Positions 26,263 through 34,845 of a stretch of 64,000 bases of DNA are shown here, piece after piece; the first letter of the stretch is position 1; the number at the start of each line of letters is the position of its first letter. This DNA is from JAHRAW01 sp965212085 (GTDB taxonomy: Bacteria; Pseudomonadota; Gammaproteobacteria; Arenicellales; Poriferihabitantaceae), in the NCBI GenBank assembly GCA_965212085.1, contig OZ243042.1:1178001-1242000 (forward strand). The letters are read 5' to 3'. The position numbers and the translations under genes are program-made. Under the pieces are notes generated by a model. It saw only the letters and a program-made list of their open reading frames with translations, did no database searches and had not been told where the DNA came from.

Positions 26263-27426
26263 TCAAATTCCCCCCAAAACCCCCGCCGCCCGCTCCAGCG
26301 TTTGATCCTGCTTGGCGAAGCAGAAACGAACGATCCGAGTATCCGGTGGTGTTTGATAAAACGGTGACAGGGGAATCACCGCAACGCCGTGGTCAATGGT
26401 AAGGCGGCGCGCGAAGGCCATGTCGTCGAGGGCGGCGAGGTGGGGGGACAGGGCGTTGTAATCCGCTAGTTGGAAGTAGGTGCCCCGGCATGGCAGCAGG
26501 TTGAAACGGGAGTCCGCCATCAGCGAGGCGAAGCGGTCGCGCTTTTGCTGGTAGAAGGAGGACAGCCGCGCGTAGTAGCCGGGTTGTTCGCGAATAAAAT
26601 CGGCGAGCGCCCATTGCATCGGGGCGACCGTGGTGAAGGTGTTGAACTGATGGACCTTGCGAAACTCGGCGGTCAGGTTTTGCGGGGCGACGCAGTAGCC
26701 GATTTTCCAGCCGGTGGCGTGGTAGGTTTTGCCGAAGGAAAACACCGCGAAACTGCGCGGGGCGAGTTGCGGATGGGCGAGCACGCCGGCGTGGGGTTCG
26801 CCGTCAAAGATGATGTGCTCGTAGACTTCATCGCTGAGCACGTAACAATCGTGGGCGCGGATGGATTTTGCCAGTTGGTCGAGGTCGTTCCGGGTGAGGA
26901 TGGCGCCGGTGGGATTGTGCGGCGTGTTGATGATGATCAAGCGGGTCTTCGGGTTTAATGCCGCTTCCAGGGCGGCCCGGTCAATGCGGTAGTGGGGCAA
27001 GGTCAGCGCGACGTGCACGGTTTTTCCGCCGGCCAGGGACACCGCCGGCGCGTAGGAATCGTAGGCGGGGTCAAACACGATCACTTCGTCCCCCGGGCGA
27101 ACCAGCGCGTGGATGGCGCAGAACAATGCTTCGGTGGCGCCGCTGGTGATGGTAATTTCGCTGTCGGGATTGACCTCAATGCCGGCGGTGAGGCGCAGTT
27201 TGCCGGCGATGGCGCGGCGCAGTTCGGGCACGCCGGTCATCGGCGGGTACTGGTTCTTGCCGGCTTTGAGGTAGTGGGTAACGCGGTCAAGCAACGCTTC
27301 GTCCGGTTCAAAATCCGGGAAACCCTGGGAGAGGTTGATGGCGTCGTGTTCCTCGGCAAGCCCCGACATCACGGTGAAGATGGTGGTCCCCACGTCGGGC
27401 AGTTTGCTGTCAATATCGGTCGGCAT
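26263..27426 (-). CDS. PLP-dependent aminotransferase, class I/II (methionine aminotransferase-like)
   Basis: This 387-residue enzyme begins MPTDIDSKLPDVGTTIFTVM. An in-frame extension to 27522 is rejected because it is Arg-rich and unlike the family. Fold-type I features are present: INLSQGFPDFEPD near residue 32, TSGATEALFCAIHAL near 100, NTPHNPTGAILT near 178, SDEVYEHIIFDG near 205, and the PLP lysine in FSFGKTYHATGWKIGY near 229. The wording is that of YbdL/KAT-type enzymes acting on methionine, glutamine or aromatic keto acids. It diverges from xthA across 126 bp. Confidence 0.85.
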   Translation of the reverse strand: MPTDIDSKLPDVGTTIFTVMSGLAEEHDAINLSQGFPDFEPDEALLDRVTHYLKAGKNQYPPMTGVPELRRAIAGKLRLTAGIEVNPDSEITITSGATEALFCAIHALVRPGDEVIVFDPAYDSYAPAVSLAGGKTVHVALTLPHYRIDRAALEAALNPKTRLIIINTPHNPTGAILTRNDLDQLAKSIRAHDCYVLSDEVYEHIIFDGEPHAGVLAHPQLAPRSFAVFSFGKTYHATGWKIGYCVAPQNLTAEFRKVHQFNTFTTVAPMQWALADFIREQPGYYARLSSFYQQKRDRFASLMADSRFNLLPCRGTYFQLADYNALSPHLAALDDMAFARRLTIDHGVAVIPLSPFYQTPPDTRIVRFCFAKQDQTLERAAGVLGGI

Positions 27427-27503
27427 GGCGGCTGGTTTTCGCTGGCAACGGATAACTCTACGACGCCGGCGGCGCAAATGCCAGCCTCGGCGGTGTATCG
27501 GTG

Positions 27504-27509
27504 TATAAT
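27504..27509 (+). promoter_or_regulatory. Candidate -10 box (TATAAT) for xthA
   Basis: A perfect TATAAT lies 43 bp before the xthA ATG in the divergent gap with the aminotransferase gene. The -35 region is poor. Confidence 0.35.
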
Positions 27510-27552
27510 CGCTTCCGGTCACTACCCGTCACCTTTCATCTCCGGCCCGCCC

Positions 27553-28350
27553 ATGAAAATCATCACCTGGAACGTCAACGGAATCCGCGCCGTGGAGCGC
27601 AAGGGCGAGTTGCAAAATCTGGTGCACGAACAGTGCCCCGACTTTCTCATGCTTCAGGAAACCAAGGGCAGCGTCGAGCAGTTCAGCACATTCCTCGCCG
27701 GCCACCCGGACTATCACCAGCACTACCACAGCGCCGAAAAAAAGGGCTACGCCGGCACCGGTATCTGGGTCGCAAAACCGGTGTTTGAAAAACTCCGCGA
27801 GTTCAGCTTTGACACCAAACTCCCGCACGCGCCCAACGCCGACGAAGGCCGGGTTTCGCACCTGTCGTTCGCGCTGGGCGGCGAACGCTGGGAACTTTTG
27901 TCCATCTACTTTCCCAACGGCGGCAAAAGCCCCCAGGCCTGGGAAGAAAAACTGGTGTTCTACCGCTGCGTTCTCGACTACATGAACGCCCTGCGAAAAC
28001 GAGGCGGCGTCGTGCTGGTGGGCGGCGACATGAACGTCGCCCATACCGAAATTGACATCGCAAGGCCGAAAGAAAACGACGGAAAAATCGGCTTCCACCC
28101 CAAAGAACGCGCGTGGATGGATCAAGTGCTGGCGGACGACTGGGCCGACGTGTGGCGCGCCCGAAACCCCGGCGTCACCGGCGTGTATTCCTGGTGGCAT
28201 TTAATCTCCCGCGCACGAGAACGCAACATCGGTTGGCGGATTGACTACTTCCTGTTAGCCAAAGAGCACTTGGGCCGGGTGAGCGATGCGCGTTATCTCA
28301 GCGACCAGTCGGGTTCCGATCATTGTCCGTTGCTGCTGGAGATTAACTAG
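27553..28350 (+). CDS. xthA: Exodeoxyribonuclease III
   Basis: This 265-residue AP endonuclease/3'-5' exonuclease of base excision repair begins MKIITWNVNGIRAVERKGEL. The active-site series is complete: Asn in WNVNGIRA, Glu in MLQETKGS near 36, Tyr/Asn in SIYFPNGG near 118, Asp-x-Asn in VGGDMNVAHTEID near 157, and Asp-His in SGSDHCPLLLEI at the end. ATG 27553 gives the standard N-terminus; the same frame extends upstream antisense to the aminotransferase but that part is not conserved. It converges with metZ over a short GGCCCC-rich gap. Confidence 0.95.
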   Translation: MKIITWNVNGIRAVERKGELQNLVHEQCPDFLMLQETKGSVEQFSTFLAGHPDYHQHYHSAEKKGYAGTGIWVAKPVFEKLREFSFDTKLPHAPNADEGRVSHLSFALGGERWELLSIYFPNGGKSPQAWEEKLVFYRCVLDYMNALRKRGGVVLVGGDMNVAHTEIDIARPKENDGKIGFHPKERAWMDQVLADDWADVWRARNPGVTGVYSWWHLISRARERNIGWRIDYFLLAKEHLGRVSDARYLSDQSGSDHCPLLLEIN

Positions 28351-28402
28351 CCCCCCAAGGCGGAAGCGACGCCGCCGGTTCCGGCCCCGGCCCCGGCCCG
28401 AA

Positions 28403-29593
28403 TCAAATCCTGTCCAGCCCGGTTTTCAGGTCGGCGATGATGTCGTCAATGTATTCGAGGCCGGCGGAAACCCGGATCAGGTTGTCGCGGATGCCGGCGC
28501 GGGCGCGTTGGTCGGCGCTGATTCTGGCGTGGGTGGTGGTGGCGGGGTGGGTGATGGTGGTTTTGGTGTCGCCGAGGTTGGCGGTGATGGACAGGATGCG
28601 GGTGGAATCAATTACCCGCCACGCCTGTTCCCGCCCGCCGCGCACTTCAAAGGCGACCACGCCGCCGAATCCCTGGTGCAGCAGGCGCTTCGCCAACCGA
28701 TGCTGGGGATGGGACGCAAGCCCGGGGTAGTACACCTTTTCCACCGCCGGATGCCGCTCCAGCCGGCGCGCCAGTTGCATGGCGTGGTCGCAATGTTGTT
28801 TCATTCTGAGGGACAGGGTCTCCAGGCCCTTGCTGAAAACCCAGGCGTTGAACGGACTCATGCAGGGGCCGGTGGTGCGCAGCATGGCGAAAAGTTCATC
28901 GTAGATTTTCTCGTCGTCGGTCACCAACGCGCCGCCGACGCAGCGTCCCTGGCCGTCGAGATACTTGGTGGCGGTATGCACCACGATGTCGGCGCCGAGT
29001 TCCAGCGGCCGTTGCATGACCGGCGTGCAAAACGCGTTGTCCACCGCCAGGGGCGCGCCGGCGGTTTTGGCGATGGCGGCGATGGCCGAGATGTCGGCGA
29101 TTTCGCACAATGGGTTGGAGGGGGATTCGAGGAACAACAGGCGGGTTTCGGGCCGCACTGCCGCCTGCCATTGCCGCAGGTCGGCGAGGTTGACGAACGT
29201 GGTGTCAACGCCGAAGCGGTTGAATACTTTGGTGAACGCGGACACGGTCGCGCCGAAAAGTTCCGCCGAGGCGACCACGTGATCGCCGGCCTTGAGCAGG
29301 CCGAGCAACAGCCCGGAAACCGCCGCCATGCCGGAAGCGGTGGCCAACCCGAAGCGCCCGCCTTCCATGGCCGCGAGGCGGTTTTCGAAACCGCTGACGG
29401 TGGGGTTGGTGAAACGGGAATAGACGTTGCCCGGCTCGTCGCCGCTGAACAACGCCGCCGCCTGGGCCGCGTCGTCGAAAACAAAACTCGAGGTGGTGAA
29501 GATCGGCTCGTTGTGCTCGCGCTCCGCGCTCCGGCGGTGCCCGCAGCGAATCGCCGCGGTTTGCGGGTGGTAGTGGTTGGATAGTTTTTGCAT
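28403..29593 (-). CDS. metZ: O-succinylhomoserine sulfhydrylase
   Basis: This 396-residue Cys/Met-metabolism PLP enzyme converts O-succinylhomoserine and sulfide to homocysteine. It opens HYHPQTAAIRCGHRRSAEREHNEPIF, and the tract from EHNEPIF through SSFVFDDAAQAAALF is characteristic of MetZ. The PLP lysine is in VHTATKYLDGQGRCVGG near residue 209. SRFTNPTVSGFENRLAAMEGG and the C-terminal RVSAGLEYIDDIIADL are conserved. A SAM-II-like riboswitch and an intrinsic terminator lie in the leader, which predicts shut-off when AdoMet is plentiful. Confidence 0.93.
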   Translation of the reverse strand: MQKLSNHYHPQTAAIRCGHRRSAEREHNEPIFTTSSFVFDDAAQAAALFSGDEPGNVYSRFTNPTVSGFENRLAAMEGGRFGLATASGMAAVSGLLLGLLKAGDHVVASAELFGATVSAFTKVFNRFGVDTTFVNLADLRQWQAAVRPETRLLFLESPSNPLCEIADISAIAAIAKTAGAPLAVDNAFCTPVMQRPLELGADIVVHTATKYLDGQGRCVGGALVTDDEKIYDELFAMLRTTGPCMSPFNAWVFSKGLETLSLRMKQHCDHAMQLARRLERHPAVEKVYYPGLASHPQHRLAKRLLHQGFGGVVAFEVRGGREQAWRVIDSTRILSITANLGDTKTTITHPATTTHARISADQRARAGIRDNLIRVSAGLEYIDDIIADLKTGLDRI

Positions 29594-29649
29594 GGTTCAC
29601 GCCCGGTGTGCGTTAAGCGCGGGCTGTGATGTCCCCTAATCAGGCAACC

Positions 29650-29693
29650 AAAAACCCGCTTTCAGCCATTGAAACAATGGGCCAAAAAGCGGG
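29650..29693 (-). terminator. Intrinsic terminator in metZ leader (riboswitch expression platform)
   Basis: On the minus strand CCCGCTTT pairs with AAAGCGGG, with an inner hairpin CCATTG/CAATGG, and is followed by TTTTT at 29654-29650. It lies between the SAM-II-like aptamer and the metZ start, where it can end transcription early. Confidence 0.85.
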
Positions 29694-29714
29694 TGCGGTT
29701 TTCAGAATTGCAGG

Positions 29715-29768
29715 CCTCTCTTTAGCCGTATTTATAAAGCGCCCGCAAGCTGAATCAAATCGGCGCCG
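29715..29768 (-). promoter_or_regulatory. SAM-II-like riboswitch aptamer upstream of metZ
   Basis: On the minus strand GGCGCC is followed by GATTTGATTCAGCTTGC, then GGGCGC, then TTTATAAATACGGCTAAAGA and GAGG. This matches the SAM-II plan: a P1 hairpin (GCGCC/GGCGC), a U/A-rich loop, and the 3' AUAAAnnnnGCUAAA segment that forms the pseudoknot around AdoMet. The gene it precedes (metZ) and the terminator just downstream are as expected for this class, which is known mostly from alphaproteobacteria. Recognition is from memory of the consensus. Confidence 0.82.
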
Positions 29769-29828
29769 AATGAGGATATTAGGTGATTGGAACGGGCATG
29801 TCAACAAAAAAGTTTCTCATTACCGCCG

Positions 29829-30722
29829 CTACCGGATCCGGGGAAACGTCTCGCACGCCATCAACCCCCCGTGCACCAGGTTCTCGCCGCGCTCGTCGGG
29901 GTCGCATTCCCAGGTTTTATCGTTGTAGCGCGCGTCGTCCCCCAGCCAGTGCGTCGCCAGCGCGCGGCGGCGGCGTGCGCCGGAAGGATTTCCGGGCGCG
30001 CTGTGGTGGGTGCGAAGATTGATAATCAGGCAGTCCCCCGGTGCCAGCGGCGCATAAACGATCTCGTTGTTTCCGGTATCTTTGCCCCAGTCCGGGGGAA
30101 GCGGGTCGGTCTGGCCCGCGTACTCAATGCCCGCGCCGAAACCGACCGCGCGGTAATTTTTTTCATGCCGGTGCGAACCCCTGGCGAAACGCAACGCGGT
30201 TTGCCGGGGAATGTCATCGAGCGCGGTCCACAGATTGCAAATCTGCGTGCCCGAAACCGGCCAGTAGGCTTCGTCGTAATGCCACGGCGTCGGGCTGGTG
30301 GTTCCCGGCTCCTTGGACAACACCAGGTCGTAATAAAAAGTCATCGTCCGCGAGCGCATAATGGACTTCGCCAAATCCGCCGCCGGCGAGTCAAACGCAA
30401 ATTTTCTAAACACGTCGTAGCGCTTCCACAAAAACATATCGTAGAAAAAGAACCCCGGCTCGCCGGGATTGGATACATTGACCACCTGGTCGCCGCCGGA
30501 TTGCAAACCATCCCTGATCGCCCGGTCCACGCCCTCACGCAGCGAACCGACCCAGCCATCGTCAAAAGCCCGGCGAAGACACACCACGCCATCGCGTTGA
30601 TATGCATCAACCGCGGCCTCGGGCGGATTTCCCGAAGGCGTCAAATCAAAGGTGGGTAACTCAACCGGCGGTTCACCGGAATCATGAGCGTCTTCCGCCG
30701 ACATACGTTTAACATTCGTCAT
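29829..30722 (-). CDS. Phytanoyl-CoA dioxygenase (PhyH) family protein
   Basis: This 297-residue Fe(II)/2-oxoglutarate oxygenase has the metal motif HxD in TPWHYDEAYWPVSG near residue 147, a distal His in LRTHHSAPGNPSG near 238, and the 2-oxoglutarate-binding Arg in the following RRRALATHW. The segment FAYDSPA-like near residue 110 and LWTALDDIPRQTALRF are family features. ATG 30722 is preferred over an ATG 6 bp earlier because GGGGGA then has proper spacing. PhyH proteins hydroxylate varied small molecules; the substrate is unknown. It is read in the same direction as metZ but is separated by the riboswitch unit. Confidence 0.88.
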   Translation of the reverse strand: MTNVKRMSAEDAHDSGEPPVELPTFDLTPSGNPPEAAVDAYQRDGVVCLRRAFDDGWVGSLREGVDRAIRDGLQSGGDQVVNVSNPGEPGFFFYDMFLWKRYDVFRKFAFDSPAADLAKSIMRSRTMTFYYDLVLSKEPGTTSPTPWHYDEAYWPVSGTQICNLWTALDDIPRQTALRFARGSHRHEKNYRAVGFGAGIEYAGQTDPLPPDWGKDTGNNEIVYAPLAPGDCLIINLRTHHSAPGNPSGARRRRALATHWLGDDARYNDKTWECDPDERGENLVHGGLMACETFPRIR

Positions 30723-30879
30723 GCACATTCCCCCAGTGTTATATATCTCAACAAATCCTTATCGTGTTAGTTAATTTCTCTTGGGTTGTGAGGTTAAAAT
30801 CCTCGTTTTTAGGTTTCATGCTCGGTACTCGGAATAAGTGTATCAGTGGCACACTTGGCTATCCCTTTTATCTTCCGCA

Positions 30880-31404
30880 TTAGATTATTGGTTCATTGTA
30901 CTTGCCAAATGATTTAAATAAAAATAACTCATATAAAAATTTTATACGATTCACATTTCTTAAACTTGCCGACCATACGCGTACTCTATTTTTAGCGCCA
31001 CGAGTTAGTTTAAACGTATATGTTCGAAACAATAAATATGGATACGTTGTTGAAAACTCGAATTCCGCCTGGCACAATTTTGGGTTAAATGGCGGTAGTT
31101 CGCGATCCGGGATAGTAACTTTGGCACGCACCTTCATTGGCTTTCTATCCGGGGTGTAGCCTGTAATCAATATGGTTGGAGAAAGAGATGTTGACTTGCT
31201 ACCAATATTCTCAATTTCATATCCTACGGTTATTTGCAAATTCGATTCTGTGGAAAGTTTGAAAATTTCATTTTTCACTACGACCCGTATCCGAATACGA
31301 TTACACCAAACAGTAATCCAGTACCACAAGCCACCACTTCCACCAAGTAGGTAAAGTACTCTCAGCGGATCTTCTATAAAGTAGCAGAGGATTTGATTCA
31401 GCAT
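30880..31404 (-). CDS. Hypothetical protein with N-terminal membrane segment
   Basis: This 174-residue protein was not recognised. Residues 8-33 (FIEDPLRVLYLLGGSGGLWY region) are hydrophobic and could form one membrane anchor. The rest looks beta-rich (TESNLQITVGYEIENIGSKS, KVRAKVTIPDRELPPF) and ends basic and aromatic. It starts 41 bp after the trypsin-like protease gene on the same strand, so the two are probably co-transcribed. It is strongly AT-rich compared with the core genes around it, which suggests transfer. No function is proposed. Confidence 0.6.
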   Translation of the reverse strand: MLNQILCYFIEDPLRVLYLLGGSGGLWYWITVWCNRIRIRVVVKNEIFKLSTESNLQITVGYEIENIGSKSTSLSPTILITGYTPDRKPMKVRAKVTIPDRELPPFNPKLCQAEFEFSTTYPYLLFRTYTFKLTRGAKNRVRVWSASLRNVNRIKFLYELFLFKSFGKYNEPII

Positions 31405-31445
31405 TGTTCAGGATCTAACACTTCGATTGTTGCTGTGTACGATCT

Positions 31446-32507
31446 CTACTGTACTACTTCGAAATCGAGAATGCGGAATTCGACTCTCGTATTCGGTACA
31501 AATGAAGACAGGTATGGAGTATCTTCTGATGGTGGCGTCGTTAGCCGCTTGATGCTAGCGTCCACGCTCCCACTAACCCTTTTTCCAAGCCCCGCAGGTA
31601 TGCTCCCTTTATGATGCAGTACATCAACATCAAGGGGGTTGCCATCCCGGTCGTAGAAGACGGTGAGGCAATAAATATTTGTTACAGGGTCACGAAGCTG
31701 GTTCTTAAGTGTTATAGTGTAGTCTCCGTCCGTTTCGTAAAGTTGATTGCTCCAGGAAAATGTTGCTCCAACAACACTTTCAACACTGCGCCCACCAAGA
31801 TCAGACAGTATCGAACGTTGGGCCTTGGCCGATTTCGCCTGTGCCAGAGGCTGTGCAGACCCAGTTTTTCCAAGCAACACCTTCAGATAGTTCGAAGGGA
31901 TTGCGAAGTTCAGGTTCTGCCCATCCTTGAAAGTGGCGACGGAAACACCGATGACCTCGCCATTAGCATTCAGTACTGGCCCACCACTACTCCCGGGCGA
32001 GATAGGAGCAGTAATTTGCAGAAGCTTGTCAATTCCAACCTCTCGGATACCGCTCACGATACCCCGAGAGAATGTACCTTCCAACCCCCGTGGATTTCCA
32101 ACGGCATAAACAGTTTCCCCAACCTGAACAGCATCACTACTCCCAAGAGTGAGTGTAGGTGTGCGAGTTCCAGAAACTTTGAGGACTACAAGATCTCGTC
32201 CCGAGTCAATAGCCGTGATGCCTTCAATGTCGTACTTCGCTTTCTGACCAACAATCTTTGCGTAGCCTCTCGTGGCACCTTCGATGACATGAAAGTTACT
32301 GGCAATTTCGTCGTCACCAACGAAGAACCCACTACCAAGCGAGATGGGTTGCCCGTTAGCATCTTCCATGACCAGGAGTACAGTGGATTCAAAGGCCTTT
32401 TTGGCAATATCCTGAGCGCTCTGTGCTTGCACCATGTTTGTGCCAACAAACACTAGAATCGCCCCCAATAGTAGACGTACCCGCCTTGCTCTTGTTTGTC
32501 GTTTCAT
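31446..32507 (-). CDS. Secreted trypsin-like serine protease (S1C-like) with C-terminal domain
   Basis: This 353-residue protein has a signal peptide (Arg-rich start, LLLGAILVFVG, then MVQAQS). The protease domain covers about 30-215, with the triad His73 (SNFHVIEG), Asp105 (DSGRDLVVLK) and Ser174 (SPGSSGGPVLN). No PDZ domain follows; instead residues 240-353 form an unrecognised domain with many beta strands (YTITLKNQLRDPV, VEFRILDFEV). GGAAGA precedes the ATG. The small membrane protein downstream is likely its partner. It may act in periplasmic quality control, or in defence, but neither is shown. Confidence 0.8.
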   Translation of the reverse strand: MKRQTRARRVRLLLGAILVFVGTNMVQAQSAQDIAKKAFESTVLLVMEDANGQPISLGSGFFVGDDEIASNFHVIEGATRGYAKIVGQKAKYDIEGITAIDSGRDLVVLKVSGTRTPTLTLGSSDAVQVGETVYAVGNPRGLEGTFSRGIVSGIREVGIDKLLQITAPISPGSSGGPVLNANGEVIGVSVATFKDGQNLNFAIPSNYLKVLLGKTGSAQPLAQAKSAKAQRSILSDLGGRSVESVVGATFSWSNQLYETDGDYTITLKNQLRDPVTNIYCLTVFYDRDGNPLDVDVLHHKGSIPAGLGKRVSGSVDASIKRLTTPPSEDTPYLSSFVPNTRVEFRILDFEVVQ

Positions 32508-32597
32508 TAGTTCTTCCGAGATGTTAGTTTTAAAGTGAATTAAGCAACTTATTAAAGCATATATTGTGTTTCAATGAAAGCAAGTGCCTGTATGTGG

Positions 32598-32840
32598 CCA
32601 CCACAGTCCGGACAAATCAGGTATTCGCAGCGCGATGGCCTGGGTGGGTGTCAGGTAGCCCAATCCCTGGTTCGGGCGTTCATCTTCGGGTAGCGCGGGT
32701 AGGGGTAGCAGTGGTGCCAACCTTGTTGTTTGGCGTACTGGTCAAAGGCTCCGGCGAACTCTACGTAGTGGCTGTTGGCGTGCGGCACGGCGATGCGAAA
32801 GAGAAGCGGGTGGCGTGCTTGGTGGCGGTCACGCGGCTAA
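32598..32840 (-). pseudogene. Decayed transposase fragment (integrase core, IS481/IS3-like)
   Basis: On the minus strand one frame reads FAGAFDQYAKQQGWHHCYPYPRYPKMNA, which is the end of an rve integrase core. The text continues in another frame as ERPNQGLGYLTPTQAIALRI, the usual C-terminus. The frame switch and the loss of the expected TDNGSEF block before AFDQY show a frameshift and a deletion. No terminal repeats were found. The remaining sequence of this 439-bp gap (32508-32946) carries no gene. Confidence 0.7.
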
Positions 32841-32946
32841 TCTGCCTCCGAACAATGCTTGAATCTTTACTAGATATCCAGTTTTTTGATTCTGGAGCGA
32901 ATAGCACCGGGTCTCCTGTTGTGAGCGAGCGCGATGTCTTTTAGTT

Positions 32947-34674
32947 TCATTCATCAATAAAAAGCATCGCTAACTTGATTTTGTTATAACTATACTTCTC
33001 ATCTAACCCTCGAAATATAAAACTCAACTTCAAATTCCCTTGTGCATCCCGATCTTCATCGGTCGCCGCTTTTTGGCACCTGGCGATTCCAGTGCGCACG
33101 GCATCCAGGGTTTTTTCTTTCGGCTTGTATCTTGAAATATCCAAACCGGGATAATCTTTTTGAAGTTTTGCCAAATGTGAAAGAACCGTGCTCTCGGTTA
33201 AACATCTCTTCGCAACGATATCAGCCAAACTACTTCCCGCCTCAATGAACTTCTTGGTCTGTTCATGTGTGGCGGATTTTTTGGCGGCATATTTCGGTGC
33301 GCGGGCAATTTGATTTGTATTACGCTTGATTTCGTCCGCATCTATTGTGCCGCCACACTTGACAATATGCCGGTCAAAAGCCTTGTTCATATCTTGCTCG
33401 GAAACCGCAGAAATTTCCTTTTCCGACTCGGCGGACAACACCTGCAATCTTCGGTCGGCCTTGACGACCAGCGGGTCCACTTGCAAGGCCTTTTCATTGC
33501 AACCCAAAAGCCGGAGGTCGTCCCATGTTTTAACCCGGCTTAGTGCAACGTACCCCTGGCCCGGTTCAAATGTTTTTGACAGGTCCACTTCCGCGCGGTC
33601 AAGGGTCATTCCCTGGGACTTGTGCACCGTAATGGCCCAGGCCAGCCGTAACGGAACCTGGGTGTACGAAGCGATCACGTCTCCCAGTTCATTTACCACG
33701 CTCCAATCCGCGGGGTTTGCCGTTACGCGATCCCCCGCAAACGTTTTCACCACGGGCCAGCCTTCGTCAGAGAAACCAACCACGGCGCCGAGCGTTCCAT
33801 TCATGTAGTATTGTTCGGGATTATTTTTTACAAACATAACCTGCGCTTCTTTTTTGACTTGCAGGTTTTCCGGCGCCATGACGAATTTTTTGAGTGACTC
33901 TACGATCATTGGATTGCCCGTGGTGGTCGCCGCAAACTCTCTGGCCTGGCCGGGCAGTTTTTCGAGCCGGTGCGCGTTGGCCGTATCCACGTCGGCATTG
34001 TGGGTATAAAGTTTCACCGCGCTTTCACTTGATTGCGCGTGCCCGTTGTTTAATTTTTCTGCAAGCATGCCCCGGCAGTCAGCGTCCATCTCCCCGGAAC
34101 GAATGCCATTGAGTAGCCGCAACAGATTGTCATTGGTGTGCCGGTGCGCTTCGGTTAAATAACAAATTTCAAGACCGGCGTTGATCCAAACGGGCGCCAT
34201 AAAAGCCAGCTTTTGGTGTGCGGGCAAGCGCTCCCGGTCAACCGGCGGAAGTTGAAAAAAATCGCCGGAGAAAACCACCTGAACGCCGCCAAAGGGCAGC
34301 GAGCCTTGTTTGAGATGGCGCAATATCTGATCAATGCAAGTCAGGGTTTGCCCCGAGAGCATGGAGATTTCATCAATGATCAACACCGAGGTTTTTACTA
34401 TGCGCTCCCTGACCGGTTTCTTTTTGGCGATGTCCTTCAAGTCTTCATCGTTCAGTTCTTTGCGAATGCCCAACCCCGACCAGGAGTGGATCGTCATCCC
34501 GCCGATATGGGTCGCGGCAATGCCGGTGCTGGCGGTAACCGCTATCCTGACGTCCCGCGCGCGCAAATACTGAATGTACTGGTTCAGCAGGTAGGTTTTT
34601 CCGGAACCCGCCGAGCCGGTCAAAAAAAGATTGCGACCGGATTTAAGCAGGCTTAATGCGGATTTTTGTAACAT
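32947..34674 (-). CDS. Pif1/RecD-like helicase with C-terminal helical domain
   Basis: This 575-residue SF1B-type helicase has Walker A FLTGSAGSGKTYLLNQYI near residue 24, motif Ia TASTGIAATHIGG, Walker B VLIIDEISMLSGQTL near 100, VFSGDFFQLPPV near 138, and motifs V/VI AITVHKSQGMTLD near 352 and GYVALSRVKTWDDL near 375. After residue 440 comes a Lys-rich segment and a helix-turn-helix-like tail (THEQTKKFIEAGSSLADIVA, CLTESTVLSHLAKLQK), as in HTH_40-bearing helicases. Pif1-type enzymes unwind DNA at stalled forks or G4 structures. It stands alone next to a transposase relic, so it may be acquired. Confidence 0.85.
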   Translation of the reverse strand: MLQKSALSLLKSGRNLFLTGSAGSGKTYLLNQYIQYLRARDVRIAVTASTGIAATHIGGMTIHSWSGLGIRKELNDEDLKDIAKKKPVRERIVKTSVLIIDEISMLSGQTLTCIDQILRHLKQGSLPFGGVQVVFSGDFFQLPPVDRERLPAHQKLAFMAPVWINAGLEICYLTEAHRHTNDNLLRLLNGIRSGEMDADCRGMLAEKLNNGHAQSSESAVKLYTHNADVDTANAHRLEKLPGQAREFAATTTGNPMIVESLKKFVMAPENLQVKKEAQVMFVKNNPEQYYMNGTLGAVVGFSDEGWPVVKTFAGDRVTANPADWSVVNELGDVIASYTQVPLRLAWAITVHKSQGMTLDRAEVDLSKTFEPGQGYVALSRVKTWDDLRLLGCNEKALQVDPLVVKADRRLQVLSAESEKEISAVSEQDMNKAFDRHIVKCGGTIDADEIKRNTNQIARAPKYAAKKSATHEQTKKFIEAGSSLADIVAKRCLTESTVLSHLAKLQKDYPGLDISRYKPKEKTLDAVRTGIARCQKAATDEDRDAQGNLKLSFIFRGLDEKYSYNKIKLAMLFIDE

Positions 34675-34789
34675 GAATCAGTCCTTTAATGAGTTTGGGG
34701 GCAATGGGCACAACGTTCCCGAAGCGCCGCGGAACGGAAAGGTGGAAGAATACAAGTTACTTTGTGGAAAATCCAGTTGCCGAACGAGT

Positions 34790-34816
34790 TTGTTATCCGC
34801 AAACAAGGGTTATAAT
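34790..34816 (+). promoter_or_regulatory. Candidate trpBA promoter
   Basis: TATAAT (34811-34816) is perfect; TTGTTA (34790-34795) is a moderate -35 with a 15-bp spacer. The predicted start near 34823 leaves a short leader of about 23 nt with no visible attenuator. Confidence 0.45.
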
Positions 34817-34845
34817 CAACGCTTTCATTCCGCAAATCAAACACC

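Noticed and set aside
27427..27522. N-terminal extension of the aminotransferase
   Set aside because: The extra residues are Arg-rich, unlike family members, and pass through the xthA promoter region; ATG 27426 is standard.
28286..29584. 432-codon plus-strand frame
   Set aside because: It is antisense to metZ, which has all catalytic motifs; the product has no family features.
32564..32944. 126-codon plus-strand frame
   Set aside because: It is antisense to the transposase relic and is Val/Gly-rich without homology.
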